From: Afipia sp. GAS231
GTDB lineage: Bacteria > Pseudomonadota > Alphaproteobacteria > Rhizobiales > Xanthobacteraceae
DNA length: 64,000 nucleotides
Direction of reading: 5' to 3'
Assembly: GCF_900103365.1 (NCBI RefSeq)
Contig: NZ_LT629703.1
Location: forward strand, 310,001 to 374,000
Shown: positions 34,345 to 46,483 of the stretch, in pieces
How the letters are laid out: every line of letters starts with the position of its first letter
How positions within the stretch are numbered: the first letter of the stretch is position 1
Program-made: the position numbers and the translations under genes
Notes under the pieces: generated by a model
Seen by the model: only the letters and a program-made list of their open reading frames with translations
Database searches by the model: none
Told to the model about the DNA's origin: nothing

Positions 34345-34839
34345 TCACCGGTACGGCGCGTCGAGTTCGATTGATTTCGCAAGCTCGCGCTCCCATCGGT
34401 CGCCATTGGCGAGCAGTTTCGCCTTGTCATAATAGAGTTCCTCGCGGGTCTCGGTCGCGAATTCGAAATTCGGTCCCTCGACGATGGCATCGACCGGGCA
34501 GGCTTCCTGGCACAGGCCGCAATAGATGCATTTCACCATGTCGATGTCGTAACGCACGGTGCGGCGGGTGCCGTCGTTGCGGCGCGGGCCGGCCTCGATC
34601 GTGATCGCCTGAGCGGGGCAGATCGCCTCGCACAGCTTGCAGGCGATGCAGCGTTCCTCGCCGTTCGGATAGCGGCGCAGCGCATGCTCGCCGCGGAAGC
34701 GCGGCGAGATCGGCCCCTTCTCGAACGGATAGTTCAGCGTCGGCTTCGGCTTGAAGAAATAGCGCATGGCGAGAAAGAACGCCGATACGAATTCGGAGAG
34801 CAGAAGCGAGCGGGCGGTTGCGTTGATGTTGACACTCAT
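34345..34839 (-). CDS. nuoI: NADH-quinone oxidoreductase subunit I
   Basis: A 164-residue ferredoxin-like subunit binding clusters N6a and N6b. Two CxxCxxCxxxCP motifs are intact: C64/C67/C70/C74 and C104/C107/C110/C114. [18 protein letters not shown] is the usual rhizobial start, so the upstream extension of the frame is rejected. 7 bases after nuoH. Confidence 0.97.
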   Translation of the reverse strand: MSVNINATARSLLLSEFVSAFFLAMRYFFKPKPTLNYPFEKGPISPRFRGEHALRRYPNGEERCIACKLCEAICPAQAITIEAGPRRNDGTRRTVRYDIDMVKCIYCGLCQEACPVDAIVEGPNFEFATETREELYYDKAKLLANGDRWERELAKSIELDAPYR

Positions 34840-34846
34840 AGCGACC

Positions 34847-35917
34847 TCACTTCGGCGCGATGCCGGCGAATTGCAGCACACCGGCCACAATCACCACCAT
34901 CGCCAGCGACAGCGGCAGGAACACCTTCCAGCCGAGCCGCATCAGTTGATCGTAGCGGTAGCGCGGCACGATCGCCTTCGCCATCGCAAACATGAAGAAC
35001 ATGAAGAAGACTTTCAGCGCGAACCAGATCACGCCGGGGATCCAATTGAACGGCGGCAGGTCCACCGGCGGCAACCAGCCGCCGAGGAACAGGATCGTCG
35101 CCATCGCGCACATCGTGGTGATCGCGACATATTCGCCGAGCATGAACAGCAAATACGGCGTCGAGCCGTATTCGACCATGAAGCCCGCGACCAGTTCCGA
35201 TTCCGCTTCGACCAGATCGAACGGCGGGCGGTTGGTTTCGGCCAGCGCCGAGACGTAGAACACCACGAACATCGGGAACAGCGGCCACACATACCAGTTC
35301 AGGATGGTGACCTGCGGCAGGCCGATCAGGCCGCCGAAGCCGCGGGTATTCTGGGCCTCGACCACGGCCGAGAGGTTGAGCGAGCCGGCGCAGAGCAGGA
35401 CCGTAATGATAACGAAGCCGATCGAGACTTCGTAGGACACCATCTGCGCCGCCGAGCGCAGTGCCGCCAGGAACGGATATTTCGAGTTCGACGACCAGCC
35501 GGCCATGATGATGCCGTAGATCGACAGCGACGAGATCGCGAAGATGTAGAGTACGCCGACATTGATGTCGGAGATGACCCAGCCGAGATTCATCGGGATC
35601 ACGGCCCAGGCGGCCAGCGCCAGCACGCAGGATACCAGCGGCGCCAGCAGGAACACGCCCTTGTTGGAGCCCGACGGGATGATCGGCTCCTTCAGCACGA
35701 ACTTGAGCAGGTCGGCGAAGGATTGCAGCAGGCCGAACGGGCCGACCACGTTGGGGCCGCGGCGGATCTGCACCGCCGCCCAGATCTTGCGGTCGGCGAG
35801 CAGGATGTAGGCGATCGCGATCAGGAGCACGACCAGCAGCAATACGCTCTCCGCGATCATGATGATCAGCGGCCAGAGGAAGCCGGTCCAGAACGCGCTT
35901 GCGAAGAATTCAGCCAT
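34847..35917 (-). CDS. nuoH: NADH-quinone oxidoreductase subunit H
   Basis: A 356-residue membrane subunit forming the quinone entry site with NuoB/Nuo[26 protein letters not shown] and DLPFD-like [22 protein letters not shown] are conserved family blocks, the latter with the acidic residues of the E-channel. Eight membrane helices are expected. 10 bases after nuoG. Confidence 0.97.
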   Translation of the reverse strand: MAEFFASAFWTGFLWPLIIMIAESVLLLVVLLIAIAYILLADRKIWAAVQIRRGPNVVGPFGLLQSFADLLKFVLKEPIIPSGSNKGVFLLAPLVSCVLALAAWAVIPMNLGWVISDINVGVLYIFAISSLSIYGIIMAGWSSNSKYPFLAALRSAAQMVSYEVSIGFVIITVLLCAGSLNLSAVVEAQNTRGFGGLIGLPQVTILNWYVWPLFPMFVVFYVSALAETNRPPFDLVEAESELVAGFMVEYGSTPYLLFMLGEYVAITTMCAMATILFLGGWLPPVDLPPFNWIPGVIWFALKVFFMFFMFAMAKAIVPRYRYDQLMRLGWKVFLPLSLAMVVIVAGVLQFAGIAPK

Positions 35918-35927
35918 CAGGTCACGC

Positions 35928-38003
35928 TCACTCCGCTGCCGTCAGCATTTGCCCGGACGCCAGCCGGGAACATTCCGCCATCACCGCCGATGCCCGCGCG
36001 ATCGGGTTGGTGAGATAAAAGTCCTCGACCGAGGTCTTGAACGGGGTCTTGTCGACGCTGCCGCCCTTGGCGCCGAGCGACTTCACGTCGTCGGCCCTGC
36101 CGGGCTCGATCTGGTCGAGCCGCATCAGGTGCGGCGCCGCCTTGAACATGGCCTGGCGCAGCGCCTGCAACGAGTCATAGGGCAGCTTTTTGCCGAGCAC
36201 GTCGGACAGCGCGCGGATCACCGCCCAGTCCTCACGCGCCTCACCGGGCGGGAACGCCGCACGGTTGGCGATCTGCGCCCTGCCCTCGGTGTTGACATAG
36301 ATGCCGGACTTTTCGGTATAGGCCGCACCCGGCAGGATGACGTCGGCGCGATGCGCGCCGCGGTCGCCATGGGTGCCGATATAGACCACGAAGGTGCCGT
36401 CGGGCACTTTGACCTCGTCGGCGCCGAGCAGAAACAGCACGTCGAGCGTGCCGAAGGTCGTCATCTGCGCCAGGCTGAGGCCGCCGCTGCCGGCCGTAAA
36501 GCCGACATCGAGCGCGCCGGTGCGCGATGCCGTGTCCTGCAGCACGCCAAAACCGTTCCAGCCGTCCTTGAGCGCGCCGAAATCGGCCGCGATCTTGGCG
36601 GCGAGCGCCAGCACCGCGGCGCCGTCATGGCGCGCCAGCGAACCGGCGCCGACCATCACGATCGGCTTCTTGGCGCCCTTCAGCACGTCGGCGAAGGCAT
36701 TCTTGCCGGCGGCGAGTTCGCTGAGCGAATCCGTGCCCGCACCGAGATAGTCGTAATCGTAGGTGAGATCGGCCTTGGCGCCGATCACGCCGATCTTGAG
36801 CTGGCCCGAACGCCAGCGCTTGCGGATCCGCGCGTTGAGAACGGCGGCTTCCTTGCGCGGGTTGGAGCCGATGATCAAGAGCGCATCGGCCTGCTCGATC
36901 CCGGCAATCGTGGGATTGAAGATGTAGGCACCGCGGCCCAGCTTCGGATCGAAGGCGTCGCCGCCCTGCACCGCGAGATTGGACGAGCCGCATTTCGCCA
37001 GCAGCTCCTTCAGCGCGAACATCTCTTCGACCGCGGCGACGTCACCGGCGACCGCGCCGATGCGCTTGCCGTCGATCCGGCCGGCCTTGGCGGCGATCGC
37101 GGCAAAGGCTTCCGGCCAGGAGGCAGCGCGGAGCTGGCCGTTCTCACGGATATAGGGCCGGTCGAGCCGCTGGGTGCGCAAGCCGTCGACGATGTGGCGG
37201 GTCTTGTCGGAAATCCATTCCTCGTTCACGGCCTCGTTGATGCGCGGCAGGATCCGCATCACCTCGCGGCCGCGGGTATCGACGCGGATGGCCGAGCCGA
37301 CGCCGTCCATGACGTCGACCGACTGGGTCTTGCCGAGCTCCCACGGGCGCGCGGCGAACGCATACGGCTTCGAGGTCAGCGCACCGACCGGGCAGATGTC
37401 GACCAGGTTGCCCTGCAATTCGGAGGTCAGCGCCGATTCCAGATAGGTCGTGATCTCCATGTCCTCGCCGCGGCCGGTCGCGCCCATTTCGGGCGCGCCG
37501 CAGACTTCGGCGGAGAAGCGGACGCAGCGCGTGCACTGGATGCAGCGGTTCATCGAGGTCTTGACCAGCGCGCCGAGATACTTGTCCTCGACCGCGCGCT
37601 TGTTCTCGGCAAAGCGCGAGGTGTCGACGCCGTAACCCATCGCCTGGTCCTGCAGGTCGCACTCGCCGCCCTGGTCGCAGATCGGGCAATCCAGCGGGTG
37701 GTTGATCAGCAGGAATTCCATCACGCCTTCGCGCGCCTTCTTGACCATCGGCGAACGCGTCGAGATTTCCGGCGGCTCGCCCTTGGGTCCGGGACGGCAG
37801 TCGCGCACGGCCCAGGCGCAGCTTGCCACCGGCTTCGGGCCGCCCTTCACCTCGACGAGGCACATCCGGCAATTGCCGGCGATCGACAGCCGCTCGTGGT
37901 AGCAGAAGCGTGGAATTTCGGCGCCTGCGGCTTCACACGCCTGCAGCAGCGTGTATTCCGCGGGCACATCGATCTCTTTGCCATCGACGATGAGTTTGGT
38001 CAT
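35928..38003 (-). CDS. nuoG: NADH-quinone oxidoreductase subunit G
   Basis: A 691-residue subunit of the peripheral arm. The 2Fe-2S ligands are C34, C45, C48 and C62. The His/Cys cluster is [14 protein letters not shown] (H102, C106, C109, C115), and CIQCTRC (from C154) begins the next 4Fe-4S site. The C-terminal molybdopterin-oxidoreductase-like domain is catalytically inert, as usual in NuoG. The length fits alphaproteobacterial NuoG without the extra N7 cluster. Confidence 0.97.
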   Translation of the reverse strand: MTKLIVDGKEIDVPAEYTLLQACEAAGAEIPRFCYHERLSIAGNCRMCLVEVKGGPKPVASCAWAVRDCRPGPKGEPPEISTRSPMVKKAREGVMEFLLINHPLDCPICDQGGECDLQDQAMGYGVDTSRFAENKRAVEDKYLGALVKTSMNRCIQCTRCVRFSAEVCGAPEMGATGRGEDMEITTYLESALTSELQGNLVDICPVGALTSKPYAFAARPWELGKTQSVDVMDGVGSAIRVDTRGREVMRILPRINEAVNEEWISDKTRHIVDGLRTQRLDRPYIRENGQLRAASWPEAFAAIAAKAGRIDGKRIGAVAGDVAAVEEMFALKELLAKCGSSNLAVQGGDAFDPKLGRGAYIFNPTIAGIEQADALLIIGSNPRKEAAVLNARIRKRWRSGQLKIGVIGAKADLTYDYDYLGAGTDSLSELAAGKNAFADVLKGAKKPIVMVGAGSLARHDGAAVLALAAKIAADFGALKDGWNGFGVLQDTASRTGALDVGFTAGSGGLSLAQMTTFGTLDVLFLLGADEVKVPDGTFVVYIGTHGDRGAHRADVILPGAAYTEKSGIYVNTEGRAQIANRAAFPPGEAREDWAVIRALSDVLGKKLPYDSLQALRQAMFKAAPHLMRLDQIEPGRADDVKSLGAKGGSVDKTPFKTSVEDFYLTNPIARASAVMAECSRLASGQMLTAAE

Positions 38004-38010
38004 TGCGATC

Positions 38011-38499
38011 TCAGGTCTTTCCCAGCTTGCAGTCTGGCGGTGTAAGGCTGGCGGTCTTCAGGGACGTCTTGACCCATTGCTGGGTCTCGGTGCCGTAGGT
38101 GGCGAGATAGGCCGGCTGCGCCGCGTTCTTCTCGCACAGGAACGGCAGATGCGGCTTCAAATCGTAATCGCAGGAGGCCTGCCATTCGCGCTTGTCGGCG
38201 AAGGCGGCAATGGTCTCCTCGCAGGCGTAGAGGAAGTACGAGACGAAGCTCTCATACTGCACCCGCTCGTCGCGGCTGCCGGCCTTGATGGTGTCGTAAT
38301 CGGGCGCCGAGAACTTCGGATTCTTGAACGCCAGATCGGTGTAGCCCAGAAACGCCATCCGCGCGGACGCGGCGCGGTTGTTGTTCCGGATCTCGTTGAT
38401 CTGGAACAGGATCGCAACAAAGCCGAGCAGCGCTACGCCCGCCTGCGCCATCTGCGCCAGCGTTCCGTATTTCTGCCACCAGAAGCTCGGTTGCGACAT
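38011..38499 (-). CDS. Membrane-anchored protein embedded in the nuo operon
   Basis: A 162-residue protein between nuoF and nuoG. One N-terminal membrane helix (LAQMAQAGVALLGFVAILFQI) is followed by an NEIRNNNRAASARMAFLGYTDL stretch and a soluble C-terminal domain with paired cysteines (YACEET, ASCDYD, FLCEKN, PDCKLG). No family recognised. Two starts are possible: 38505, overlapping the nuoF stop (TAATG), or 38499, which has GGAG at a better spacing. Spacing of 7 bases to nuoG makes it part of the operon. Whether it acts on complex I is unknown. Confidence 0.75.
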   Translation of the reverse strand: MSQPSFWWQKYGTLAQMAQAGVALLGFVAILFQINEIRNNNRAASARMAFLGYTDLAFKNPKFSAPDYDTIKAGSRDERVQYESFVSYFLYACEETIAAFADKREWQASCDYDLKPHLPFLCEKNAAQPAYLATYGTETQQWVKTSLKTASLTPPDCKLGKT

Positions 38500-38504
38500 T
38501 ACCA

Positions 38505-39830
<1,326 letters not shown>

Positions 39831-39849
39831 GACTGAGAACTTCCTGGGA

Positions 39850-40014
39850 TCAACGATTGGACTGGGCGTAAGCGAGACCCGCGGCGCAGCCGCCGAAGGT
39901 CAGCGCCCACAACAGGCTCGATTCCAGCGTCGCGCTCAACGCGTAACGCTGCAGCAGAAAGATGAACGCGGCCGCCACCACGGTGTGCAGGCCGATATAG
40001 CGCCAGTTCTTCAT
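39850..40014 (-). CDS. 54-aa membrane protein embedded in the nuo operon
   Basis: A tiny protein, [20 protein letters not shown] and onward, with two predicted membrane helices (about 9-21 and 31-47). AGGAGGG 7 bases before the ATG at 40014 is one of the best ribosome-binding sites in the operon, which supports translation. A longer frame starts at 40065, overlapping the nuoE stop, but its extra residues look non-native. It lies between nuoE and nuoF; no family recognised. Confidence 0.7.
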   Translation of the reverse strand: MKNWRYIGLHTVVAAAFIFLLQRYALSATLESSLLWALTFGGCAAGLAYAQSNR

Positions 40015-40061
40015 CGCGCCGCCCTCCTGCTGCCCGTTTGCGGACAATGTGCCGTCGCGCA

Positions 40062-40673
40062 TCATGTGGATTCCTTCAGCGTGGTCGGGCCGCCCACGGG
40101 AGCAGAGAACTGGCGGTCGATCTGCGGGCCCGGCTTCGGCGGATTGCCCGACGCAAAGCCATCAAGCACCTTGCCGAAGTTTTCCTTGGTCAGGTCCTCG
40201 TAGGTGTCCTTCCAGATCAGCACCATCGGCGCGTTCACGCAGGCCCCCAAGCACTCGACCTCTTCCCAGGAGAAGTTGCCGTCCTTCGACAGGTGGAAGG
40301 GATCGTGGTGGATGCGGCTCTGGCAAACTTCGATGATGTCACCGGCGCCGCGCAGGCGGCACGGCGTGGTGCCGCAGACCTGGACGTGGGCCTTCTTGCC
40401 GACCGGCTGCAGCTGGAACATGGTGTAGAAGGTCGCGATCTCCAGCACGCGGATGTAGGCCATGTCGAGCAGGTCGGCGACGGCGCGGATCGCCGCTTCC
40501 GAAACCCAGCCCTCATGCTGTTCCTGCACCCGCCACAGGATCGCAATCACCGCCGAAGCCTGGCGGCCGGGCGGATATTTGGCGATCTGCGCTTTCGCCC
40601 AGGCAAGGTTCTCGTCCGAAAACGAGAAGCTCGCGGGCTGCAATTCCTTCGGTGCGAGGCGGCGGACGGACAT
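40062..40673 (-). CDS. nuoE: NADH-quinone oxidoreductase subunit E
   Basis: A 203-residue thioredoxin-fold subunit with cluster N1a. The four cysteines are C100, C105, C141 and C145 (VQVCGTTPC and [10 protein letters not shown]). The C-terminus is extended by about 35 residues compared with E. coli, as is usual in alphaproteobacteria. 3 bases after the FkbM gene. Confidence 0.97.
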   Translation of the reverse strand: MSVRRLAPKELQPASFSFSDENLAWAKAQIAKYPPGRQASAVIAILWRVQEQHEGWVSEAAIRAVADLLDMAYIRVLEIATFYTMFQLQPVGKKAHVQVCGTTPCRLRGAGDIIEVCQSRIHHDPFHLSKDGNFSWEEVECLGACVNAPMVLIWKDTYEDLTKENFGKVLDGFASGNPPKPGPQIDRQFSAPVGGPTTLKEST

Positions 40674-40676
40674 CGT

Positions 40677-41648
40677 TCAGTCTCTCATTGCGCGCGATGC
40701 TGCGGCTTTCGCATTGAGCGCATGGATCCGGTCGAGCCAGAATGCGCTTGCGGTGCCGAACACGTTGTAGCCGATGTGGGTTGAAACCTTGATGCGATCG
40801 AGGATCGAAAGCTCGGTCACGGTTTCAAGGCGATTGCTGCGCGGATCGTAGACGATCAGCGTCAGCGGGGTTTGTTCGAGGATGTAGCGCGACACGGTGT
40901 GCTGGGGATCGTTGCCATGCTCCTCGCATAGCAGGACGCTGTCACCCTGCATCAGCCGGGCGCCGCCCTTCATGGCCTCGATCTCGACGCCCTCGACGTC
41001 GAGCTTGATCAGAAACTTGCCGTTGGCGGCAACCTTGCCGTCATCCAGCAGGTTGTCGAGCGCCAGCACCGGCACTTCCTCGCCGCCGGACTGGTCGCCG
41101 GCGATGCTGAAAGCCTCATGCTTGGTGCCGGACAGGCGCGCGGTGCCGCGGGCGGCCCCGATCGCGCATTTCATGACTTCGAAACGGTTGCCGTTGATCT
41201 TGGCGTTGTTGGCGAGCTTCGGGAAATTCTCTCCCGACGGTTCGATCGCGATCGCCTTGTGCGCACCGAACGGCTTGCTCGAGACCAGCACCGACCAGTA
41301 GCCGTAGTTGGCGCCGCAATCGAGCAGCGTGTAATCAATGTCGGCGGAATCGGCGAACAGCAGTTCCAGTTCATCCTCGTAACTGAAGGTGCGGTTGAGC
41401 AGCTTGCTCCAGTAGCCGTCGCCATAGGGAAATTCGAACACGGCGTCGGGGTTGAGCCTGACCTGGATGCCGCGCTCGGGCAGCGCCTTGCGCAGCAGGT
41501 TGGCGCAGCGATTGTAGCCAAAGTGAGAAAAATTCGCGCCCACCTTGGAGCCGAGCGTCAGCGCCACCGCGGCCAGACGCTCCCACGCGTTCGCGCCTTC
41601 GAGAACGCCCGAAGCCCGGTCAAACTGGATGGGCGCCTGCGCCGTCAC
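40677..41648 (-). CDS. FkbM-family methyltransferase embedded in the nuo operon
   Basis: A 323-residue SAM-dependent methyltransferase. Motif I is [15 protein letters not shown] (D110-N114), then [22 protein letters not shown], and a downstream [17 protein letters not shown], which is the FkbM signature. Family members usually O-methylate sugars or lipids. The GTG start at 41648 overlaps the nuoD stop by 4 bases (GTGA), and nuoE begins 3 bases later, so it is translated as an integral part of the operon. Substrate unknown. An unusual passenger between nuoD and nuoE. Confidence 0.85.
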   Translation of the reverse strand: MTAQAPIQFDRASGVLEGANAWERLAAVALTLGSKVGANFSHFGYNRCANLLRKALPERGIQVRLNPDAVFEFPYGDGYWSKLLNRTFSYEDELELLFADSADIDYTLLDCGANYGYWSVLVSSKPFGAHKAIAIEPSGENFPKLANNAKINGNRFEVMKCAIGAARGTARLSGTKHEAFSIAGDQSGGEEVPVLALDNLLDDGKVAANGKFLIKLDVEGVEIEAMKGGARLMQGDSVLLCEEHGNDPQHTVSRYILEQTPLTLIVYDPRSNRLETVTELSILDRIKVSTHIGYNVFGTASAFWLDRIHALNAKAAASRAMRD

Positions 41649-42835
41649 CGATCGACCTCTCCGAACACGATATCGAGCGAACCGAGGATGGCCGAAACGT
41701 CGGCCAGGAGATGGCCCTTGCAGATGAAATCCATCGCCTGCAGATGGGCAAAGCCCGGCGCGCGGATCTTGCACTTGTAGGGTTTGTTGGTGCCGTCGGC
41801 GACCAGATAGACGCCGAACTCGCCCTTCGGCGCCTCGACCGCGGTATAGACTTCGCCGGCCGGCACGCGAACACCTTCGGTGTAGAGCTTGAAGTGATGG
41901 ATCAGCGCTTCCATCGAGCGCTTCATCTCGCCCCGGCGCGGCGGCGCGATCTTGTTGTCGTCGACGACAACGGGCCCCTGCCCTTCCGGCGCGCGCAGCT
42001 TCGCAATGCACTGCTTCATGATCCGCACGGACTGCCGCATCTCTTCCATGCGGATGCAGTAGCGGTCGTAGCAATCGCCGTTCTTGCCGATCGGAATGTC
42101 GAAATCCATTTCGGCGTAGCATTCGTAGGGCTGCGACTTGCGCAAGTCCCAGGCCGCGCCCGAGCCGCGCACCATCACGCCGGAGAAACCCCACTCCCAC
42201 GCCTGCTTCAGCGACACCACGCCGATGTCGACGTTGCGCTGCTTGAAGATGCGGTTGCCGGTCAGCAGTGTTTCGAGGTCGGCGACGACCTGCAGGAACG
42301 GATCGCACCAGGCATCGATATCGTCGATCAGCTTCGTCGGCAGGTCCTGATGCACACCGCCGAGGCGGAAATAGGCCGCATGCATGCGCGAGCCCGAGGC
42401 GCGCTCGTAGAACACCATCAGCTTTTCGCGCTCTTCGAAACCCCACAGCGGCGGGGTCAGCGCGCCGACGTCCATCGCCTGCGTGGTGACGTTGAGTAGA
42501 TGCGACAGGATGCGGCCGATCTCGCAATAGAGCACGCGGATCAGTTGGCCGCGGCGCGGCACCGTGATGCCGAGCAGCTTTTCCGCAGCCAGGCAGAACG
42601 CATGTTCCTGGTTCATCGGCGCGACATAGTCGAGCCGGTCGAAATACGGGATCGCCTGCAGATAGGTCTTTTGCTCGATCAGCTTTTCGGTGCCGCGGTG
42701 CAAGAGGCCGATATGCGGATCGACGCGCGCAACGACTTCGCCGTCCAATTCAAGGACGAGCCGCAAGACGCCATGGGCTGCAGGGTGCTGGGGCCCGAAG
42801 TTAATCGTGAAATTTCGAAGATTCTGTTCGTTCAT
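41645..42835 (-). CDS. nuoD: NADH-quinone oxidoreductase subunit D
   Basis: A 396-residue 49-kDa-type subunit forming the quinone site with Nuo[23 protein letters not shown] near the N-terminus and the [20 protein letters not shown] block are diagnostic. [39 protein letters not shown] is the C-terminal signature. 2 bases after nuoC. Confidence 0.97.
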   Translation of the reverse strand: MNEQNLRNFTINFGPQHPAAHGVLRLVLELDGEVVARVDPHIGLLHRGTEKLIEQKTYLQAIPYFDRLDYVAPMNQEHAFCLAAEKLLGITVPRRGQLIRVLYCEIGRILSHLLNVTTQAMDVGALTPPLWGFEEREKLMVFYERASGSRMHAAYFRLGGVHQDLPTKLIDDIDAWCDPFLQVVADLETLLTGNRIFKQRNVDIGVVSLKQAWEWGFSGVMVRGSGAAWDLRKSQPYECYAEMDFDIPIGKNGDCYDRYCIRMEEMRQSVRIMKQCIAKLRAPEGQGPVVVDDNKIAPPRRGEMKRSMEALIHHFKLYTEGVRVPAGEVYTAVEAPKGEFGVYLVADGTNKPYKCKIRAPGFAHLQAMDFICKGHLLADVSAILGSLDIVFGEVDR

Positions 42836-42837
42836 GG

Positions 42838-43449
42838 TCAGGCCTTCGGCTCAGCCTTCTCGTCGCCTGGCAGCGGATAGTCCGCGCCTTCCCATGGCGA
42901 GAGGAAATCGAATTTGCGGAATTCCTGGTTGAGGCGGACCGGCTCGTAGAGCACCCGCTTCTCCTGGTCATCGTAGCGGACCTCGACGAAACCGGTGAGC
43001 GGAAAGTCCTTGCGCAGCGGATGGCCGTCGAAGCCGTAATCGGTCAGCAGCCGCCGCATGTCGGGATGGCCGGTGAAGATCACGCCATAGAGGTCGTAAC
43101 ACTCGCGCTCGAACCAGTCGGCACCGGGAAACACGTCGATGATCGACGGCACCTGGGTGGTCTCGTCGGCTTCCGCACGCAGGCGGATCCGCGCGTTCAG
43201 GGTCGGCGACAGCAGGTGGTAGACGACGTCAAAACGCTTCTCGCGGCCGGGATAGTCGACCGCGGTCACGTCGGTGAAGTTGACGAAGCGGCAGTTCGGA
43301 TCGTCACGCAGGAACTTTACGACGTCGACGATTCTGCCCGCGTCCACCGTGACGGTGAGCTGGCCGAACGCGACCGAATGAGCACTGGCCGCACCCGGAA
43401 GCGCGCTAACAATCGTCTGCCCCAAGGCGTCGAGCTTGCCGTCGTCCAT
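42838..43449 (-). CDS. nuoC: NADH-quinone oxidoreductase subunit C
   Basis: A 203-residue 30-kDa-type subunit. [20 protein letters not shown] and [15 protein letters not shown] are the family signature. It is separate from NuoD, unlike the fused form of E. coli. 12 bases after nuoB. Confidence 0.97.
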   Translation of the reverse strand: MDDGKLDALGQTIVSALPGAASAHSVAFGQLTVTVDAGRIVDVVKFLRDDPNCRFVNFTDVTAVDYPGREKRFDVVYHLLSPTLNARIRLRAEADETTQVPSIIDVFPGADWFERECYDLYGVIFTGHPDMRRLLTDYGFDGHPLRKDFPLTGFVEVRYDDQEKRVLYEPVRLNQEFRKFDFLSPWEGADYPLPGDEKAEPKA

Positions 43450-43461
43450 TAGCTTAAAACC

Positions 43462-44055
43462 TTAGCGTTCGATGGTCCCGATGCGCCGGATCTTCTTCTG
43501 CAGCAGCAGCACGCCGTACAGCAGCGCTTCCGCCGTCGGCGGGCAGCCGGGTACGTAGATGTCGATCGGCACGATACGGTCGCAGCCGCGCACGACCGAG
43601 TAGGAATAGTGATAGTAGCCGCCGCCATTGGCGCACGACCCCATCGAGATCACGTAGCGCGGCTCGGGCATCTGGTCGTAGACCTTGCGCAGCGCCGGGG
43701 CCATCTTGTTGGTCAGCGTGCCCGCGACGATCATCACGTCGGACTGCCGCGGCGAGGCGCGCGGCGCGAACCCGAAGCGCTCGACGTCGTAACGCGGCAT
43801 CGACACTTGCATCATCTCGACCGCGCAGCAGGCCAGGCCGAAGGTCATCCACATCAGCGAGCCGGTGCGCGCCCAGGTGATCAGGTCGTCGGTGGCGGCG
43901 ACGAAGAAACCCTTGTCCGAGAGCTCGTGGTTGACCTCGAGGAAATACGGATCGTTGGCGCCGACCGGCCGGCCGGTGGCGGGATCGAGAATGCCCTTCG
44001 GCGCCGGAGCGATCGCCGGCGAAGACGCTGCAGTTACTGTCGGGCTCAATCCCAT
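43462..44055 (-). CDS. nuoB: NADH-quinone oxidoreductase subunit B
   Basis: A 197-residue subunit with cluster N2. The tandem cysteines are in [11 protein letters not shown], with the others in [10 protein letters not shown] and [22 protein letters not shown] (44055) is chosen as start; an upstream ATG at 44076 adds 7 residues and would overlap nuoA by 31 bases. The chosen start overlaps nuoA by 10 bases. Confidence 0.96.
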   Translation of the reverse strand: MGLSPTVTAASSPAIAPAPKGILDPATGRPVGANDPYFLEVNHELSDKGFFVAATDDLITWARTGSLMWMTFGLACCAVEMMQVSMPRYDVERFGFAPRASPRQSDVMIVAGTLTNKMAPALRKVYDQMPEPRYVISMGSCANGGGYYHYSYSVVRGCDRIVPIDIYVPGCPPTAEALLYGVLLLQKKIRRIGTIER

Positions 44056-44411
44056 TCGAGCGCGCCTTTCTTCCATTCATAGGCAAAGCCGACCGTCAGC
44101 ACGGCCAGGAACACCATCATCGACCAGAACCCGGTGACGCCGAGCTTGCCGAATGCCACCGCCCACGGGAACAGGAACGCCACTTCGAGGTCGAAGATGA
44201 TGAAAAGGATCGCAACCAGATAGAAGCGGACGTCGAATTTCATGCGGGCGTCATCAAAAGCGTTGAATCCGCATTCATAGGCGGAGAGCTTTTCCGGATC
44301 CGGCTGCTGGAACGCAACGATGAACGGGGCAATCAGCAGTACCAGACCGATCAGGCCGGCCACTCCGATAAACACCACAAGTGGAAGGTAATTCTGCAGG
44401 ATGCCGTTCAT
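44046..44411 (-). CDS. nuoA: NADH-quinone oxidoreductase subunit A
   Basis: A 121-residue three-helix subunit and first gene of the complex I operon. [23 protein letters not shown] and [15 protein letters not shown] are the family blocks. AGGAAAAGG sits 8 bases before the ATG at 44411. No convincing promoter is apparent in the 180 bases between it and marR. Confidence 0.97.
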   Translation of the reverse strand: MNGILQNYLPLVVFIGVAGLIGLVLLIAPFIVAFQQPDPEKLSAYECGFNAFDDARMKFDVRFYLVAILFIIFDLEVAFLFPWAVAFGKLGVTGFWSMMVFLAVLTVGFAYEWKKGALEWD

Positions 44412-44593
44412 CGGCGGTGCCTTTTCCTGCGGTTTCGGACGGCCGCAGATTCGGAGATTGGAATTATTCTTGAGGCTTAGCGCAGCGCAACAGAGGGCGC
44501 AAGACAAGCTATCTTGACGCTCTGGCGGGCTCCGTCTTGTCAAAATCTGCCATCGCGACAGCACGCTTCGATGCCCGGTTTCCGGGCTGACGA

Positions 44594-45106
44594 TCAGGTC
44601 AGGTCCCTCTCGGCGGCGAGCATTTGGGCAGCGGTCGCGGTCAGGCGATTGATCTGCCCAAGCAGCGTCTCCAGATCTTCCTTGCTGAGCTGTTCCAAGA
44701 GGCGCCGGTTGCGTTCCTGCGCGCCCGCCACAATGACGTCATGGGCGGCGAGCCCGGCCTTGGTCAGGCAAACCAGCGTCTCGCGGTTGTCCCGGGGGTT
44801 GTCGGCCTTGGCGACCAGCTTGCGCGACACCAGTTCCGCCAACGCCCGGCTGATCTGGCCCTTGTCCATGCCGACGGCCTCGGCCAGCCGCGCCACGCTC
44901 ATCGGCGGCCGCCGTCCGAGCGAGGCCACCAGGCCGAACTCGACGGAAGAGAGCCCGGCCAGCCGCTTGTAGCGCAGAATCGCGCCGCGCTTGAGCAGAT
45001 TGGCCAGCACCATCAGCCGCGACGACGTCATCGCGGTGATCGGCGCCAATTCGGCATCGTTCCCCGCGGCGGGCGGCGGCATCGGTTTGTTCGCTTTCTG
45101 GCTCAT
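44594..45106 (-). CDS. MarR-family transcriptional regulator
   Basis: A 170-residue winged-helix regulator. The DNA-binding part is [30 protein letters not shown] with wing [25 protein letters not shown] precedes it, as in MarR. It is transcribed divergently from the Rieske oxygenase gene, with a 25-bp palindrome between them that is the obvious operator. The ATG at 45106 is preferred over an in-frame upstream start. Its ligand is likely the oxygenase substrate or product. Confidence 0.88.
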   Translation of the reverse strand: MSQKANKPMPPPAAGNDAELAPITAMTSSRLMVLANLLKRGAILRYKRLAGLSSVEFGLVASLGRRPPMSVARLAEAVGMDKGQISRALAELVSRKLVAKADNPRDNRETLVCLTKAGLAAHDVIVAGAQERNRRLLEQLSKEDLETLLGQINRLTATAAQMLAAERDLT

Positions 45107-45163
45107 GACCAAATCTCTGCCAACAAAGCCAGCCTCTGCCAAGGAAACCGAAATCCTATCACG

Positions 45164-45188
45164 AGATCGTTGACAATGTCATCGATCT
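45164..45188. promoter_or_regulatory. 25-bp inverted repeat, probable MarR operator
   Basis: AGATCG-T-TGACA (45164-45175), one central A, then TGTCA-T-CGATCT (45177-45188). All pairs match except one position in each half. The palindrome contains a TTGACA hexamer (45170-45175) that could be the -35 of the oxygenase promoter, so binding would block transcription. It lies 57 bases from the marR start and 64 from the oxygenase start. Confidence 0.75.
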
Positions 45189-45252
45189 CGATTTGACTTC
45201 GCTCAATCGTCAGACGACTGCGGCGCCAAAGCCGCGGCGGGAGGAAACGGCT

Positions 45253-46443
45253 GTGAATATTACCCAGCGGGATCGCGATCTCGGCACCGGCTACGCCATG
45301 AAGCCGTCCACCACCCGGACCAAATTGACGTCGGTCGGCCGCGGCACGCCGATGGGAGAACTGCTGCGGCGCTACTGGCATCCGGTCGGTCTCGTCGGCG
45401 ACGCCACCGATATCCCCAGAAAAGTGCGCGTGCTGGCTGAGGATCTGGTGCTGTTCCGCGACAAACACGGCCGGGTCGGCCTGCTGCACGCCCGCTGCTG
45501 CCACCGCGGCACCACGCTCTATTACGGCAAGGTCGAGGAAGACGGCATCCGCTGCTGCTACCACGGCTGGAAGTTCGACACCGAAGGCCATTGCCTCGAA
45601 CAGCCCTGCGAACCCGAAGGCGGCCAGTTCAGGGACAAGGTGCGCCAGCCCTGGTATCCGGTGCAGGAGCGTTACGGCCTGATCTTCGCCTATCTCGGCC
45701 CGGCGGAGAAAAAGCCGGTGCTGCCGCGCTACGAATGCCTGGAGAACATGGACGACGGCGAGTTCGTCGAGGCCGACGATTCCTCGATCGGCGGCGGCGG
45801 CCCGGCCGTCATCCCCTGCAACTGGCTGCAGCATTTTGAAAATGTGGTGGACCCCTATCACGTGCCGGTGCTGCACGGTTCGTTCTCAGGGCCGCAGTTC
45901 ACCAACATGATGGCCTCGATGCCGGAGGTGAAGTTCGAGACCTCAGCCCGCGGCGTCACCGTGCGCTCGATCCGTCACCAGGACGACGGCAAGGTTTTCT
46001 ACCGGGTGACGGAAGCCGCCCTCCCCACGCTGCGCGTGGTGCCCAATCCGCGGGTGGCGCAATTTGCCCGCGTCGAGTCGATCGGCTGGACCCTGCCGAT
46101 CGACGATACGTCGTTTCGCATCTATGTCGCCGGCCGGGTCAAGCAGTCGGGCGACATTGGCCGCATGCGCTCCAAATTCAACGGCAAGTTCTGGTGGGAC
46201 ATGACCGAGCAGGAACACCAGCAATTCCCCGGCGACTACGAGGCGCAGACAGGCCAGGGCCCGGTGACGCTGCATTCGGAGGAGCACTTCGGCCAGAGCG
46301 ACCGCGGCATCCTGATGATCCGCCGCATGCTGGACGAGCAGCTCGAAGCCATGGAAGCGGGCCGCGATCCGGCAGGGGTCACGTTCGATCCCGAGGCCGC
46401 TTTGGTCGAATTCGAGGCGGGCAATTTCATTCGCGAGGCGTGA
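45253..46443 (+). CDS. Rieske aromatic-ring-hydroxylating oxygenase, alpha subunit type
   Basis: A 396-residue oxygenase. The Rieske 2Fe-2S ligands are C82 and H84 (RCCHRGTT) and C101 and H104 (CCYHGWKFD). The mononuclear iron site is D200, H203 and H208 (ENVVDPYHVPVLHG). It belongs with the phthalate-oxygenase/vanillate-demethylase-like group (Rieske N-terminal, START-like C-terminal domain). Substrate unknown. GTG 45253 is the start: GGAGGAA lies 7 bases upstream, while the longer frame has no such site. No reductase gene is next to it. The MFS transporter gene follows 40 bases later. Confidence 0.9.
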   Translation: MNITQRDRDLGTGYAMKPSTTRTKLTSVGRGTPMGELLRRYWHPVGLVGDATDIPRKVRVLAEDLVLFRDKHGRVGLLHARCCHRGTTLYYGKVEEDGIRCCYHGWKFDTEGHCLEQPCEPEGGQFRDKVRQPWYPVQERYGLIFAYLGPAEKKPVLPRYECLENMDDGEFVEADDSSIGGGGPAVIPCNWLQHFENVVDPYHVPVLHGSFSGPQFTNMMASMPEVKFETSARGVTVRSIRHQDDGKVFYRVTEAALPTLRVVPNPRVAQFARVESIGWTLPIDDTSFRIYVAGRVKQSGDIGRMRSKFNGKFWWDMTEQEHQQFPGDYEAQTGQGPVTLHSEEHFGQSDRGILMIRRMLDEQLEAMEAGRDPAGVTFDPEAALVEFEAGNFIREA

Positions 46444-46483
46444 GGCGGTAAGTTCGGCACCAAGAGAATCCGAGGGGGAAACC

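Noticed and set aside
35859..38045. A 728-codon plus-strand open frame opposite nuoG
   Set aside because: Same reason: it is antisense to an intact, conserved gene and has no family features.
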